Shown: positions 26,129-35,400, numbered from the stretch's first letter. The stretch: DNA of 64,000 nt from Alphaproteobacteria bacterium HT1-32 (GCA_009649675.1 WJPL01000001.1:1508469-1572468); one strand, 5' to 3'. A program made the numbers and translations. Notes: generated by a model from the letters alone, not told the origin.

Positions 26129-26192
26129 GGATGTCCTCCCTGAACAACTTTTCCGGAAAGCATAACAGCAGACAGGGAGTATGGGGAAGGGG

Positions 26193-26462
26193 TCAGCGCT
26201 GCCGGGTTGTGAGCATCGGGCAGCCTTCATGCTCGCAGGCGCTTTTGCCCGTGTCGGCGACATAGGCCCCGCATTGCCGGCAGGCTACCATGGCGACGGT
26301 TTCAGGCTCCGGCTCGGCCTCGGGTGCCGGACGGCGTTTCCTGACCCCGCCCTCCGCCTTTCGCTGGGCGTCGAGGCGGCCGAGAAACTTGAAGCCGTAC
26401 CAGACCGCAGCGATGATCAGGCCAAGGACAAGCAGCTTTGAAAGACTGGGTAAACCGAACAT
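26193..26462 (-). CDS. Small membrane protein with C-terminal CxxC metal-ribbon-like motif (PP0621-like)
   Basis: 89 residues from the ATG at 26462 with an AAGG site; the frame also extends to a TTG at 26477. An N-terminal hydrophobic helix (LLVLGLIIAAVWYGF, ~8-22) is followed by a charged linker and a C-terminal CRQCGAYVADTGKSACEHEGC with four Cys. This layout matches small PP0621-type proteins of unknown function. It is 64 bp upstream of the dioxygenase gene on the same strand. No role is known. Confidence 0.6.
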   Translation of the reverse strand: MFGLPSLSKLLVLGLIIAAVWYGFKFLGRLDAQRKAEGGVRKRRPAPEAEPEPETVAMVACRQCGAYVADTGKSACEHEGCPMLTTRQR

Positions 26463-26556
26463 GCAACCTTGATGCAATCCGCACCGCCCCGGGTCAAGCG
26501 GGATGTGGGCTGGAGTGCCTGCCGACTGCCGTGTTTCAGCAGAGGAAAGAGCCGTT

Positions 26557-27015
26557 TCAGCCCTTCAGTTTCATCCGGACGACAGTTTCCAGTTCATTCA
26601 GGAAATTTGACCGGTCCTGTTTGCTGAAGCTGCGCCCGCCGCCGGTGATGGTGCCGGTATCGCGCAGATGGGTCATCAGGTCGCGGGTGGCCAGTGCCAT
26701 GCCGATACTGGCTTCGTCGAAACGTTTGCCGCCATGGTCGATAACGCCGGACCCGCGTTTCACGCAGCGGTCAGCCAGCGGTATGTCGCGGGTGATGACA
26801 ATATCCCGCTCGGTGCAGTTCTCGGCAATCCAGTCATCGGCCACATCCGGGCCTTCCGGCACCACCACATTGCGGATCAGCGGGTTGCGTGACGGGCGGA
26901 TGCCGCCGTTGGAGACCATATGGACAACCAGACCATGCCGGTCGGCGACTTTCTCGACCTCGTCCTTCACCGGGCAGGCGTCGGCGTCGATATAGATTTC
27001 CGGCTGTTCAGCCAC
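26557..27015 (-). CDS. YaiI/YqxD family (DUF188) protein
   Basis: 152 residues from a GTG at 27015, which overlaps the MBL-hydrolase stop (GTGGCTGA); this gives the same length as E. coli YaiI, whereas the longer open frame to 27114 would run through the hydrolase gene. It starts [18 protein letters not shown] and has [26 protein letters not shown] and [15 protein letters not shown], the DUF188 hallmarks of a PIN-like nuclease fold. Biochemical role is unproven. Confidence 0.88.
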   Translation of the reverse strand: MAEQPEIYIDADACPVKDEVEKVADRHGLVVHMVSNGGIRPSRNPLIRNVVVPEGPDVADDWIAENCTERDIVITRDIPLADRCVKRGSGVIDHGGKRFDEASIGMALATRDLMTHLRDTGTITGGGRSFSKQDRSNFLNELETVVRMKLKG

Positions 27016-27673
27016 GGCCCTGTGCCCGGTCTGCCACATAGGGGTTGGAGGCCCGCTCATGGCCGAAGGTCGAGACCTGTCCGTGGCCGGGGACAAAGGC
27101 AATATCATCGCCAAGCGGAAACAGCTTGTCGCGGATGGCGCTGATCAGGCTGTCCTGATCGCCACGCGGAAAATCGGTCCGGCCGATGGAGCCCTGAAAC
27201 AGCACATCGCCGACAAAGGCGATCCGGTTGGCCGCGTCGACAAACACCACATGGCCGGGCGTGTGTCCCGGGCAATGGACGATATCGAAGGTCAGGTTAC
27301 CCAGCGTGACCTGATCGTCATCATCCAGCCAGCGGTCGGGCGTGAAGCATCGTGCAGGCGGAAAACCGTATTGCGCTGCCTGTTCGACAATCTGGTCGAT
27401 CCAGAAGACCTCTTCCTTGTGCGGGCCTTCAATCGGTACCTGATAGTGATCGGCCATGTCGGCGACGGCGCTGGCATGATCCAGATGCCCGTGGGTGACG
27501 AGAATCTTGGTGATTTTCACCCCGTCGGCGTCGGCCTGGGCGATCAGTTTGTCTGTCTCGCCACCGGGATCGACAAAGGCGCCTTCCATGGTCTCACGGC
27601 ACCAGACCAGCGAACAGTTCTGCTGGAAAGGGGTGACGGGCAGGATGCGGATATTGATGGTTGGTTCAGTCAT
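27008..27673 (-). CDS. MBL-fold (glyoxalase II-like) metallo-hydrolase
   Basis: 221 residues. The zinc motif HGHLDH is at 61-66, followed by [13 protein letters not shown] and [14 protein letters not shown], the layout of the short YcbL-type glyoxalase II branch that hydrolyses S-lactoylglutathione or other thioesters. It lacks the C-terminal GSH-binding helical domain of full glyoxalase II. It is divergent from ettA and overlaps the YaiI gene by eight bases. Confidence 0.88.
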   Translation of the reverse strand: MTEPTINIRILPVTPFQQNCSLVWCRETMEGAFVDPGGETDKLIAQADADGVKITKILVTHGHLDHASAVADMADHYQVPIEGPHKEEVFWIDQIVEQAAQYGFPPARCFTPDRWLDDDDQVTLGNLTFDIVHCPGHTPGHVVFVDAANRIAFVGDVLFQGSIGRTDFPRGDQDSLISAIRDKLFPLGDDIAFVPGHGQVSTFGHERASNPYVADRAQGRG

Positions 27674-27742
27674 GGGCGGAACATAACCTCCCGCGCCGCC
27701 CTGTTAAAGAGGCGTCGCACAGGGCCGGATCAGACGCACAGG

Positions 27743-27771
27743 TTGCAGCAAACGCCTGCTCGGGCTACATA
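27743..27771 (+). promoter_or_regulatory. Candidate ettA promoter
   Basis: TTGCAG (27743-27748), a 17-base spacer and TACATA (27766-27771) lie 47 bp before the ettA start. Spacing is ideal but the -10 box is weak. Confidence 0.3.
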
Positions 27772-27817
27772 CCGGCCCAGCATTCTCACTTTACCTCAGA
27801 CTCAACGGATCCAGCCA

Positions 27818-29497
27818 ATGGCCGCCTATCAGTATATCTACACCATGAAAAACCTGTCCAAGACCTATCCGGGCGGACGGGAGCTGTTCAAGAACATCAG
27901 CCTGTCGTTCCTGCCGGGTGCGAAGATCGGGGTGCTGGGTATCAACGGCGCGGGTAAATCGACGCTGCTGAAGATCATGGCCGGCATTGAAACCGAATTT
28001 ACCGGTGAAGCCTGGGCCGCTGATGGTGTGAAGGTCGGCTACCTGCCGCAGGAGCCGAAACTGGATGAGTCCAAGAACGTGCTGCAAAACGTTCTGGAAG
28101 GCGCTGGCGAGATCAAGGAATACCTCGACAAGTTCGAGGAAGTCTCGATGAAGTTCGGCGAGCCGATGACTGACGACGAGATGAATGACCTGCTGGCCGT
28201 ACAGGCTGACCTGCAGGAAAAGATCGACGCTGCGGACGGCTGGGAGCTGGAGCGCCGGGTGGAAATCGCCATGGACGCCCTGCGCTGCCCGCCGGGTGAT
28301 GCGGATGTGGGACCGCTTTCGGGTGGTGAAAAACGCCGGGTTGCGCTCTGCAAGCTGTTGCTGTCGAAGCCCGACATGCTGCTGCTCGATGAACCGACCA
28401 ACCATCTCGATGCGGAATCCGTCGCCTGGCTGGAGCATTTCCTTGAGGAATATACCGGCACCGTCGTGATCGTGACCCATGACCGTTACTTCCTCGACAA
28501 TGTGACGGGCTGGATTCTCGAACTCAGCCACGGGCGCGGCTATCCGTATGAAGGCAACTATTCGGCCTGGCTGGAACAGAAACAGAAACGTCAGGAACAG
28601 GAAGAGCGCGCCGAGGCGGGCCGTCAGAAAACCCTGTCCCGCGAACTGGAATGGATCCGGCAGTCACCGAAGGCGCGCCAGTCGAAAAGCAAGGCGCGTA
28701 TCACGGCTTATGAAGATCTGCTGGCCGCTGCGCAGGAACAGAAGATTGAAAGTGCCCAGATTGTCATTCCCGCCGGGCCACGGCTTGGCAATGTGGTGAT
28801 TGAATCGGAAGGCCTGACCAAGGCGTTCGGTGATCGTCTGCTGATTGATAATCTCAGCTTCCGGCTGCCGCCGGGTGGCATTGTGGGTGTCATCGGCCCG
28901 AACGGTGCCGGTAAGACGACCCTGTTCAAGATGATTACCGGCAAGGAACAGCCGACCTCCGGCACCTTCCGCGTTGGTGAGACGGTGCAGCTTGGTTATA
29001 TCGACCAGAGCCGCGATTCACTGGATGATTCCAAGAATGTCTGGGAAGAAATTTCAGACGGGCTGGACGAAATCTCGCTCGGCAAGGCGACGATGGCGTC
29101 ACGCGCCTATGTCGGCCGGTTCAATTTCAAGGGCCCGGACCAGCAGAAGAAAGTCGGCAATCTGTCGGGCGGTGAGCGTAACCGCGTTCATCTGGCCAAG
29201 ATGCTGCGTTCCGGCGCGAATGTGCTGATGCTCGATGAACCGACGAACGATCTCGATGTCGAGACGCTGCGTGCGCTTGAAGATGCGCTGGAGAAATTCG
29301 CCGGCTGCGCCGTGGTCATCAGCCATGATCGCTGGTTCCTTGACCGTATCGCCACGCATATTCTGGCCTTTGAAGGCGACAGCCATGTGGAATGGTTCGA
29401 AGGCAACTTCGAGGAATATGAAGCGGACAAGAAACGCCGGCTTGGCTCCGACGCCGATCAGCCGCATCGCATCAAGTACAAGCCGCTGGCCCGCTGA
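27818..29497 (+). CDS. ettA: ABC-F protein EttA, energy-dependent translational throttle
   Basis: 559 residues from the ATG at 27818 ([15 protein letters not shown]); the frame is open far upstream across the divergent gene, without homology. Two ABC cassettes are visible: Walker A GINGAGKS (41-48) and GPNGAGKTT; signatures [11 protein letters not shown] and [11 protein letters not shown]; Walker [12 protein letters not shown] and [11 protein letters not shown], both with the catalytic Glu. The ~50-residue arm insert (about 90-140) is the feature by which EttA contacts ribosomal L1. EttA gates the first elongation step according to ATP/ADP ratio. Confidence 0.96.
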   Translation: MAAYQYIYTMKNLSKTYPGGRELFKNISLSFLPGAKIGVLGINGAGKSTLLKIMAGIETEFTGEAWAADGVKVGYLPQEPKLDESKNVLQNVLEGAGEIKEYLDKFEEVSMKFGEPMTDDEMNDLLAVQADLQEKIDAADGWELERRVEIAMDALRCPPGDADVGPLSGGEKRRVALCKLLLSKPDMLLLDEPTNHLDAESVAWLEHFLEEYTGTVVIVTHDRYFLDNVTGWILELSHGRGYPYEGNYSAWLEQKQKRQEQEERAEAGRQKTLSRELEWIRQSPKARQSKSKARITAYEDLLAAAQEQKIESAQIVIPAGPRLGNVVIESEGLTKAFGDRLLIDNLSFRLPPGGIVGVIGPNGAGKTTLFKMITGKEQPTSGTFRVGETVQLGYIDQSRDSLDDSKNVWEEISDGLDEISLGKATMASRAYVGRFNFKGPDQQKKVGNLSGGERNRVHLAKMLRSGANVLMLDEPTNDLDVETLRALEDALEKFAGCAVVISHDRWFLDRIATHILAFEGDSHVEWFEGNFEEYEADKKRRLGSDADQPHRIKYKPLAR

Positions 29498-29546
29498 TAT
29501 CCTCCCCGGTCAGACGGGGAACTTCTGAGGTTATGTGATCTGCCTG

Positions 29547-29584
29547 AAACCCCGGTCTGCGCTTCTGTGCGGACCGGGGTTTTA
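29547..29584 (+). terminator. Intrinsic terminator after ettA
   Basis: An AAACCCCGGTC arm and a GACCGGGGTTT arm enclose a short loop and are followed by a T-rich end. It lies 50 bp after the ettA stop. Confidence 0.85.
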
Positions 29585-29683
29585 TCATTTCTGACTCTTT
29601 TCCCGGAACCAACGGGGCTGGTCTTCGTTCTTCTTTCAACGGATGCGGGCAAGACGCCTGCCCCAACAGAAAAGGAGCACAAA

Positions 29684-30157
29684 ATGGCTCGCATGACGAA
29701 AATGATGACCCTTGGTTCCACCTCAATCGCAGCAGCAATTCTGCTTTCCGCCTGTGTCGCACCGCAGAGCGTGCCGCCGACGCAGGTCAGTTCGGATACG
29801 CCGAGCGTGAAATACGAATATCGCGGCGATGACCAGCTGATCAACGCGAACCAGCGGGCGATGGACTTCTGCGCCCAGTATAATTCGGCACCCGGTAATG
29901 CGGTTGTCAGCACCGGCCAGAACGGCAAGACCGAAGTGCGGTTTGACTGTGACCGCCCGCTGCCGCGCCCGGTTGCGACCCTGCCGCCGTCAATTCCTGT
30001 GATGACGAAGACCTATCACACGGATCAGCAGCTTGTTGCGGCTTCGCAGAATGCCCAGCGCTATTGCCTGGAACAGGGCAGTACACTGGCCAAGTCGAGC
30101 GTCAGCACGAACACTGACGGCAGCCGGACGGCGATTTTTGAATGCACTCCGCGCTGA
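29684..30157 (+). CDS. Lipoprotein with two internal Cys-pair repeats
   Basis: 157 residues from an ATG with AAAGGAG just upstream. The signal peptide ends in a lipobox LLSAC with acylated Cys24, so the protein should sit in a membrane facing the periplasm. Residues 45-90 and 110-155 are two copies of one module: each has D-D/Q-QL, a NQ/QN-A stretch, a Cys (63, 128), a turn with DG or NG, and a second Cys (89, 154) 26 residues on. Each copy may form one disulfide. It is flanked by terminators on both sides, so it is a single-gene transcript. I do not recognise the family. Confidence 0.8.
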   Translation: MARMTKMMTLGSTSIAAAILLSACVAPQSVPPTQVSSDTPSVKYEYRGDDQLINANQRAMDFCAQYNSAPGNAVVSTGQNGKTEVRFDCDRPLPRPVATLPPSIPVMTKTYHTDQQLVAASQNAQRYCLEQGSTLAKSSVSTNTDGSRTAIFECTPR

Positions 30158-30183
30158 TCTGACAGCGCCTCTTTCCCCGACGG

Positions 30184-30213
30184 AAAACCCCGGGCCATCT
30201 GGTCCGGGGTTTT
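30184..30213 (+). terminator. Intrinsic terminator after the repeat lipoprotein
   Basis: AAAACCCCGG and CCGGGGTTTT form a stem around a ten-base loop, 27 bp after the stop. The symmetry (A-run on one side, T-run on the other) lets it work for the convergent CMD gene as well. Confidence 0.85.
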
Positions 30214-30226
30214 CCTGTTTCGGGGT

Positions 30227-30616
30227 TCAGCCTGCGGCTTCTTCATCGGCGGCGGCAAAAACCGCCTTCGCATGGCGCATGCTGTCCAGCGCGGCAGGCA
30301 TGCCGCAATAGATTGCAGTTTGCAGGATAACCTCGACGATTTCCTCCCGGGTGACACCGTTGTTCAGGGCGCCGCGCAGATGACCGCGCAGCTCGTCCGG
30401 ACGGTTCAGCGCCGTCAGCATGCCGATATTGATCAGGCTGCGGTCGCGTTTCGGCAGGCCGGGCCGTCCCCAGGTTGCGCCCCAGCCAATTTCCGTGACC
30501 AGATCAACCAGCGGTTTCGTCATCTCGTCAGCGGCGGCCAATGACCTGTCGACATGGGCATCGCCCATGACTTCACGGCGCAGTTTCATCCCCAGATCGT
30601 AGCGTGCCTGATCCAT
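30227..30616 (-). CDS. Carboxymuconolactone decarboxylase (CMD) family protein
   Basis: 129 residues from the ATG at 30616 (MDQARYDLGMKLRREVMG); the open frame continues to 30706 without conserved residues. The CMD pattern is clear in GRPGLPKRDRSLINIGML, LRGHLRGALNNGVTREEI and ILQTAIYCGMPAALD. PcaC-type enzymes act in protocatechuate degradation, but many short CMD proteins have other roles. No other pca gene is present. It is divergent from the LysR gene, with 162 bp between the starts, so the regulator may control it. Confidence 0.85.
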   Translation of the reverse strand: MDQARYDLGMKLRREVMGDAHVDRSLAAADEMTKPLVDLVTEIGWGATWGRPGLPKRDRSLINIGMLTALNRPDELRGHLRGALNNGVTREEIVEVILQTAIYCGMPAALDSMRHAKAVFAAADEEAAG

Positions 30617-30778
30617 CTTTTCAGTCTCCGTTTGTTTTGATTGCTGCCGGTGCGTCAGCCGACCGGCGTTGGCCGAGACGGTGTCGGATGGCCGGATGAT
30701 ATGCAAGCGTTCGGCGGCTGGCCGAACCGGCAGATTTCGCTAAGCTGGCTTTCTGTCGCAATTTTCACCCCGGCGTTC

Positions 30779-31687
30779 ATGGCCCTCAATATCCGTCAGC
30801 TTGAAGCTTTCCGCGCCGTCATGGTGATGGGGAGTGCCACCGGTGCGGCACAGATGCTGCGCGTTTCGCAGCCGGGCATCAGCCGGCTGATCGGTGATCT
30901 GGAGCGGGCAATCGGGTTCAAGCTGTTTGCCCGCCAGCGGGGTCGCCTGCGCCCGACGCCGGAAGGCGCCAGCTTTTATGAAGAGCTGGAGCGGTCCTTT
31001 GTCGGGATGGAGCGGCTGCAACAGACAGCGACGGAAATCCGTGACATGCGGCGGGGGAACCTCCGGATCGCCGTCATGCCGGCCCTGTCACTTGATCTGG
31101 TGCCGGATATCACCAGCCGGTTTCTGGCCAATCATCCGGAAATGCGGCTGACCATAGAATCCCACACCTCTGTCCGGATTGTCGAATGGGTTGCGGCCCG
31201 GCAGTTCGATATCGGAATTGCCCAGCTTTCGCTCGACCAGCCGGGGATCGACGTGGTGCAGTCCTACCGGACGGATTGTGTTGTGGTCTGCCCGCTCGGC
31301 CACCCTTTTGCGGAGCGTGACGTCATCCGGCCCGGTGATCTGGCGACCGAGACCTTTGTCGCGCTGGCACAGCATACGCGGGCGGCTGTTCAGATCGACC
31401 GGGCGTTTGAAAATGCAAATATCCGGCGTCAGATACGGCTGGAGACCCAGCCCTCGGCGATTGCCTGTTCCATGGTGGTACGCGGAATCGGGGTGGCCCT
31501 GGTTGATCCGCTGACGGCGGCTTTCTATGGCCCGAACCGGCTGGTCATTCGCCCGTTCGAGCCTTCGATTCCCTTTGGTTTCCGCATCATTCAGGCGGCG
31601 GATACCATCACGTCACGGGCGGCGACGGCTTTTATCCGGGAAGCGGAAACCCTGTTCAGAACCCATCCGTCTGTAAAGCCTGCATAG
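30779..31687 (+). CDS. LysR-family transcriptional regulator
   Basis: 302 residues from the ATG at 30779 (MALNIRQLEAFRAVMVMG); no clear ribosome site precedes it. The winged helix covers about 1-62 with the family pattern ATGAAQMLRVSQPGISRLI; the co-inducer domain (90-300) follows, with PALSLDLVPDI at its start. It is divergent from the CMD gene and upstream of a TauD-type dioxygenase gene on the same strand, the two most likely targets. The effector is unknown. Confidence 0.9.
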   Translation: MALNIRQLEAFRAVMVMGSATGAAQMLRVSQPGISRLIGDLERAIGFKLFARQRGRLRPTPEGASFYEELERSFVGMERLQQTATEIRDMRRGNLRIAVMPALSLDLVPDITSRFLANHPEMRLTIESHTSVRIVEWVAARQFDIGIAQLSLDQPGIDVVQSYRTDCVVVCPLGHPFAERDVIRPGDLATETFVALAQHTRAAVQIDRAFENANIRRQIRLETQPSAIACSMVVRGIGVALVDPLTAAFYGPNRLVIRPFEPSIPFGFRIIQAADTITSRAATAFIREAETLFRTHPSVKPA

Positions 31688-31762
31688 CACCGGGCCGGAT
31701 CAGACAATCCGGTGGTCTGATCTTCCCTCGTTCTGCCTGTCTTCCCGGCGCAGGGCGGGGCC

Positions 31763-31837
31763 TTGCCGGACTTTCCGGTCCGCTGATATACTGTCCGGAC
31801 AAATTGAACTTTCCGTCTGCGTCCCGGTTTCTATAAT
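31763..31837 (+). promoter_or_regulatory. Two candidate promoters of the second dioxygenase gene
   Basis: TTGCCG (31763-31768), 18 bases, then TATACT (31787-31792) is the better-spaced pair. A perfect TATAAT (31832-31837) lies nearer the gene but has no good -35 box. The 180-bp gap holds nothing else I can support. Confidence 0.4.
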
Positions 31838-31867
31838 CGGGGCAGGGAATAACAGGAAACATCCATC

Positions 31868-32758
31868 ATGACGAACCAGTCACAGCCCGCAGATGCGCCG
31901 AAAATCGGCGATAACCGCTATCGCCGGATCACCGTCACACCGCAATCCGGGTCCATCGGCGCCCTGCTTGGCAATGTTGATATGGCAGAGGATCTGGATG
32001 ATGAGGTGATTGGTGAAATCCGTCAGGCGCTGCTTGATCATCTGGTGATATTCTTTGACGGTCAGGCGCATGTGACCCCGGACCAGCAGATCGCTTTTGC
32101 CCGCCGCTTCGGTGATATTGTGCCCTATCCGATGGTCAAGGGGCTGGAAGGCTATCCGGAAATCGTGCCGGTGGTGAAGCTGGAGCATGAGAAACATAAT
32201 TTCGGCGGCATGTGGCACACGGACACCACCTATATGGATGTTCCGCCGCTGGGCTCGATCCTGCTGGCGCGGGAGTTGCCGCCATATGGGGGTGATACCC
32301 TGTTCGCCAACATGTACCTGGCCTATGAAACCCTGTCCGCACCGCTGCGCGAGATGCTCGACAAGCTGACGGTGATTCAGTCCTCAGCCAAAGGTGCGGT
32401 GGCGCAAAGCCGCAAGGCCCGGATCGAGGAGGAAGGCCGGGATGCGAAGACTGCCCCGGTTTATGTGGCCGAGCATCCGGCCGTACGTACGCATCCGGAA
32501 ACCGGCCGGAAGGCCCTGTACGTGAACAGTGGTCATTCCATCGGTTTCAAGGAACTGACGGAGGAAGAAAGCCGCCCCCTGCTGGACTTCCTGTTCGCGC
32601 ACCAGACCCGGCCCGAATTCACCTGCCGTTTTGTCTGGCGTGAAGGGGCTGCCGCATTCTGGGACAACCGGGCCTCACAGCATAACCCGGTCAACGATTA
32701 TCACGGCTTCAAGCGGGTGATGCACCGGGTCACGATTGCCGGCGACAAACCGTTCTAG
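31868..32758 (+). CDS. TauD/TfdA-family Fe(II)/2-oxoglutarate dioxygenase
   Basis: 296 residues. The facial triad is H117 and D119 in MWHTDTTYMD and the distal His H272 in ASQHNPVNDYHG; the 2-oxoglutarate Arg lies in FKRVMHRVT. The middle segment VRTHPETGRKALYVN is shared with taurine and 2,4-D type dioxygenases. It differs from the 25301 gene in length and most positions, so it probably has a different substrate. It follows a LysR gene and ends 8 bp before the convergent rnhA stop. Confidence 0.9.
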   Translation: MTNQSQPADAPKIGDNRYRRITVTPQSGSIGALLGNVDMAEDLDDEVIGEIRQALLDHLVIFFDGQAHVTPDQQIAFARRFGDIVPYPMVKGLEGYPEIVPVVKLEHEKHNFGGMWHTDTTYMDVPPLGSILLARELPPYGGDTLFANMYLAYETLSAPLREMLDKLTVIQSSAKGAVAQSRKARIEEEGRDAKTAPVYVAEHPAVRTHPETGRKALYVNSGHSIGFKELTEEESRPLLDFLFAHQTRPEFTCRFVWREGAAAFWDNRASQHNPVNDYHGFKRVMHRVTIAGDKPF

Positions 32759-32765
32759 GGTTTGG

Positions 32766-33203
32766 TCAGCGGCCCGGTACGGCGTCGCGGGCCAGCTGGT
32801 CGGCGCGTTCGTTTTCCGGATGCCCGGCATGTCCCTTGACCCACTGCCAGTCAACCTGATGGGTGGCGCAGGCTTTTTCGAGACGCTGCCAGAGTTCGGC
32901 ATTCTTCACCGGTTTTTTGGCGGCTGTTTTCCAGCCGTTGCGTTTCCAGCCGTGAATCCACTTGGTGATTCCGTCACGGACATAGGTCGAGTCGGTATAG
33001 AGCACACAGGAGGACGGGCGCTTCAGGGTTTCCAGTGCACAGATCGCCGCCATCAGCTCCATGCGGTTGTTGGTGGTCGATGCCTCACCGCCGGAGAGTT
33101 CCTTTTCCGTCTCGCGCCAGCGCAGGATGGCCCCCCAGCCGCCCGGGCCGGGATTTCCGGAACAGGCGCCGTCGGTGAAAATTTCGATGGCGTCCTTGGT
33201 CAT
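32766..33203 (-). CDS. rnhA: Ribonuclease HI
   Basis: 145 residues. It cleaves the RNA strand of RNA-DNA hybrids in the cytoplasm. The carboxylate set is visible: D11 in [17 protein letters not shown]49 in NNRMEL, D71 in YTDSTYV, and the last Asp in ENERADQLA after WVKGHAGHP. The length matches bacterial RNase HI. It is convergent with the dioxygenase gene and divergent from a lipoprotein gene. Confidence 0.96.
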   Translation of the reverse strand: MTKDAIEIFTDGACSGNPGPGGWGAILRWRETEKELSGGEASTTNNRMELMAAICALETLKRPSSCVLYTDSTYVRDGITKWIHGWKRNGWKTAAKKPVKNAELWQRLEKACATHQVDWQWVKGHAGHPENERADQLARDAVPGR

Positions 33204-33253
33204 GATCGTCCAGCGGCTTGTTGTTCAGAGGCGGCTTCCCTACACTCCCGGTC

Positions 33254-33270
33254 CCGCCTTGCCAAGGCGG
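33254..33270. repeat. 17-bp palindrome CCGCCTTG-C-CAAGGCGG
   Basis: A perfect 8-bp inverted repeat with one central base, in the gap between rnhA (start 33203) and the lipoprotein gene. It is too tight to form an RNA hairpin loop without opening several pairs, so a dimeric regulator site is more likely. Confidence 0.4.
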
Positions 33271-33311
33271 TAACAGTGATAAAGACAACCCGATTGCAGG
33301 AGCAGGAAGTC

Positions 33312-33380
33312 ATGTGTGGTGATCGCCCGATGACGGGTCACAGGACCCCACCCTGCACCGGCATGCATAACCGGACCTGA
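33312..33380 (+). CDS. Possible 22-codon leader ORF before the lipoprotein gene
   Basis: An ATG at 33312 follows AGGAGCAGGAAG, the best ribosome site in the area, and opens a 22-codon frame ending TGA at 33378-33380. The lipoprotein ATG lies three bases later and has no ribosome site of its own, so reading of the leader could deliver ribosomes to it. The peptide (MCGDRPMTGHRTPP...) resembles nothing I know. It may be only a chance frame. Confidence 0.3.
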   Translation: MCGDRPMTGHRTPPCTGMHNRT

Positions 33381-33383
33381 CCC

Positions 33384-33914
33384 ATGCGCCCCCATATTCC
33401 GTCCTTCGCCGTCTGCCTGATCGCCTCTGCCCTGCTTGTGGCCTGTACGCAGCGGATAGCCCCGCCCTGTCCGCCTCAGAACAAGCTGATTGATCATGCG
33501 CGGATCACCCAGTTCCGCGACGGCCCGGGACGGGACATCACGGATATCGACTTCAAGGCAGTGATGGCTGACCCGGTCGGACAATGTATCTACCCGGATG
33601 ACGAAGACCGGATGATCATTTCGCTTCAGGTCGTCTTCGATATTGAACGGGGCCCGACGGCAAGAACCCAGACTGAAGATGTTCCCTACTATGTCGCGAT
33701 CGTGACCAAGGACCAGAAGATCATCCGGAAAGAGTCGTTTCTGGCCCAGCTGACCTATCCCGAGCGCGCCTCCCGCATGCGGTTTATTGATGGTTTTGTG
33801 GATATCGAGATCCCGCTTTCGGAAAACCTGCGCCCGAACATGATCGAAGTGAAAACCGGCTTTCAGCTGACCGAAGAGCAGCTTCAGTACAACCGGGCCT
33901 CAATCGCCCGCTAA
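33384..33914 (+). CDS. Hypothetical lipoprotein
   Basis: 176 residues. The N-terminus has a hydrophobic core AVCLIASALLVA ending at lipobox LLVAC, Cys21, so membrane anchoring on the periplasmic side is expected. The mature part is mixed alpha/beta, with YPDDEDRMIISLQVVFDIERG and an end rich in polar residues (ENLRPNMIEVKTGFQLTEE), no known motif, and one further Cys near the N-terminus and one in the middle. Its function is unknown. It precedes the gcv operon by 366 bp on the same strand but is separated by the riboswitch promoter. Confidence 0.75.
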   Translation: MRPHIPSFAVCLIASALLVACTQRIAPPCPPQNKLIDHARITQFRDGPGRDITDIDFKAVMADPVGQCIYPDDEDRMIISLQVVFDIERGPTARTQTEDVPYYVAIVTKDQKIIRKESFLAQLTYPERASRMRFIDGFVDIEIPLSENLRPNMIEVKTGFQLTEEQLQYNRASIAR

Positions 33915-33954
33915 AATCCGGACTGCTGCTGTGGATCTTTATCTCCACATTCAG

Positions 33955-33983
33955 TTGATTTGAATCCGTATCGCGGACATATT
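33955..33983 (+). promoter_or_regulatory. Candidate gcv operon promoter
   Basis: TTGATT (33955-33960), a 17-base spacer and CATATT (33978-33983) lie about 43 bp ahead of the first glycine aptamer. Each box matches four of six consensus positions. Confidence 0.4.
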
Positions 33984-34025
33984 GGCCGGACCGGGCGCAG
34001 AAAAGAGGCCCGGACATACAGATGA

Positions 34026-34210
34026 CCCTGGCGGGAGAGTCAGGTCCGCCTGCGCCGAAGGAGCAAATCGCCCCCGCGAAACTCTCAGGCAAAAGGACCG
34101 TCAGGTGATGAAGCTCTGGAGAGTGGATGGCTACAAGGCCATCCCACCGAAGATGTAAGACGGCGGGAGAATCCCCGGCGGCGAATCTTTCAGGTTCCGT
34201 GACAGAGGGG
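34026..34210 (+). promoter_or_regulatory. Tandem glycine riboswitch (gcvT RNA)
   Basis: Two aptamers of the same build lie in tandem. The first (about 34026-34105) has GCGGGAGAGT, GCGCCGAAGGAGCAA and CGCGAAACTCTCAGGC; the second (about 34113-34210) has CTGGAGAGTGG, CACCGAAGATGTAA and GCGAATCTTTCAGG, then closes with GACAGAG. The GCCGAAGG-AGCAA and ACTCTCAGGCAAAAGGACCG blocks are the published glycine-riboswitch core. The ~70-base expression platform before gcvT has a GTTCC-N8-GGAAC hairpin and the GGGAGAAA ribosome site. Glycine binding should turn on gcvT-gcvH-gcvPA-gcvPB, as is known for this RNA upstream of glycine-cleavage genes. Confidence 0.95.
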
Positions 34211-34280
34211 GGTGGCCACAGGGTTCCGGTAACAGGGAACTGCTGGTCGCCTGAAAGACTGTCATAACGGGAGAAACCTG

Positions 34281-35390
34281 ATGAGCGACCCCAGTGAAAC
34301 TTTAAAAAAGACCGCGCTGTTTGACCTGCATGTCGAACTCGGCGCGAAGATGGTGCCGTTCGCGGGCTATGACATGCCGGTGCAATATCCGGCCGGCGTG
34401 CTGAAAGAACATAACCACACACGTGACGCGGCGGGACTGTTCGATGTCTCGCATATGGGTCAGGCGCGGCTGACCGGCGACAACCCGGCTGCCGCACTGG
34501 AGACCCTTGTGCCTGCCGAATTGCAGGCGCTGGAGCCGGGACAGCAGCGATATACCCAGTTCACCAACGACCAGGGCGGCATTCTGGACGATCTGATGGT
34601 CACCAATATGGGCGATCATCTGTTCATCGTCGTCAATGCAGCCTGCAAGGATGCAGATTTCGCACATATGAAATCGAAGCTCGCCGGCAAGGCGGAGCTG
34701 GAGATCATTGACGACCGGGCCTTGCTGGCCATTCAGGGTCCGAAAGCCGGTGAGGTGATGGCACGGCTGTCACCGGAAATGGCGACGATGACCTTCATGA
34801 CCGCCGCCGAGGTTCAGATCGACGGCGTCAGCTGTCTGGCAACCCGGTCCGGTTATTCCGGTGAGGACGGGTTCGAGATTTCCATCCCGAACGATCAGGC
34901 AGAACGTCTGGCCCGTCTGATGCTGGATCAGCCGGAAGTCGAGCCGATTGGTCTCGGGGCTCGTGATTCCCTGCGACTGGAAGCCGGTCTCTGCCTTTAC
35001 GGGTCAGATATCGACGAGACCACGACCCCGGTCGAAGGGGGACTGGTCTGGAGCATCGGCAAGCGTCGCCGCACCGAAGGCGGCTATCCTGGCGCGGATG
35101 TTGTCGCCAGACAGCTTGCCGAGGGCGCAGCGCGTAAACGCGTCGGTATCCGCCCGGAAGGCCGTGCCCCGGCGCGGGCCCATACGGAAATACACAGTGG
35201 CGGCCGCAAGATCGGCGAGATCACCAGCGGCGGCTTCGGCCCGACGGTCGGTGGCCCGGTCGCCATGGGCTATGTGGAGACAGAGTTTGCCAGGGCCGGA
35301 ACCCCGGTCACCCTGATTGTGCGTGGCAAGGAAGCGCCGGCGCAGGTCGAGAAAATGCCATTCGTTCAACAACGCTATTACAGAGGCTAG
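34281..35390 (+). CDS. gcvT: Aminomethyltransferase (glycine cleavage T-protein)
   Basis: 369 residues. It takes the aminomethyl group from lipoyl-H-protein and passes the one-carbon unit to tetrahydrofolate, releasing ammonia. Folate-fold landmarks are [19 protein letters not shown] with FDVSHMGQ behind it, then [17 protein letters not shown], and [12 protein letters not shown]; the C-terminal barrel domain (about 280-365) ends [15 protein letters not shown]. It starts with a GGGAGAAA site under the riboswitch and is followed by gcvH after ten bases. Confidence 0.96.
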   Translation: MSDPSETLKKTALFDLHVELGAKMVPFAGYDMPVQYPAGVLKEHNHTRDAAGLFDVSHMGQARLTGDNPAAALETLVPAELQALEPGQQRYTQFTNDQGGILDDLMVTNMGDHLFIVVNAACKDADFAHMKSKLAGKAELEIIDDRALLAIQGPKAGEVMARLSPEMATMTFMTAAEVQIDGVSCLATRSGYSGEDGFEISIPNDQAERLARLMLDQPEVEPIGLGARDSLRLEAGLCLYGSDIDETTTPVEGGLVWSIGKRRRTEGGYPGADVVARQLAEGAARKRVGIRPEGRAPARAHTEIHSGGRKIGEITSGGFGPTVGGPVAMGYVETEFARAGTPVTLIVRGKEAPAQVEKMPFVQQRYYRG

Positions 35391-35400
35391 GAGAAAACCG

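Noticed and set aside
27059-27817. Upstream extension of the ettA frame by 253 codons
   Set aside because: It is antisense to the MBL hydrolase and DUF188 genes and not conserved; EttA starts at 27818.
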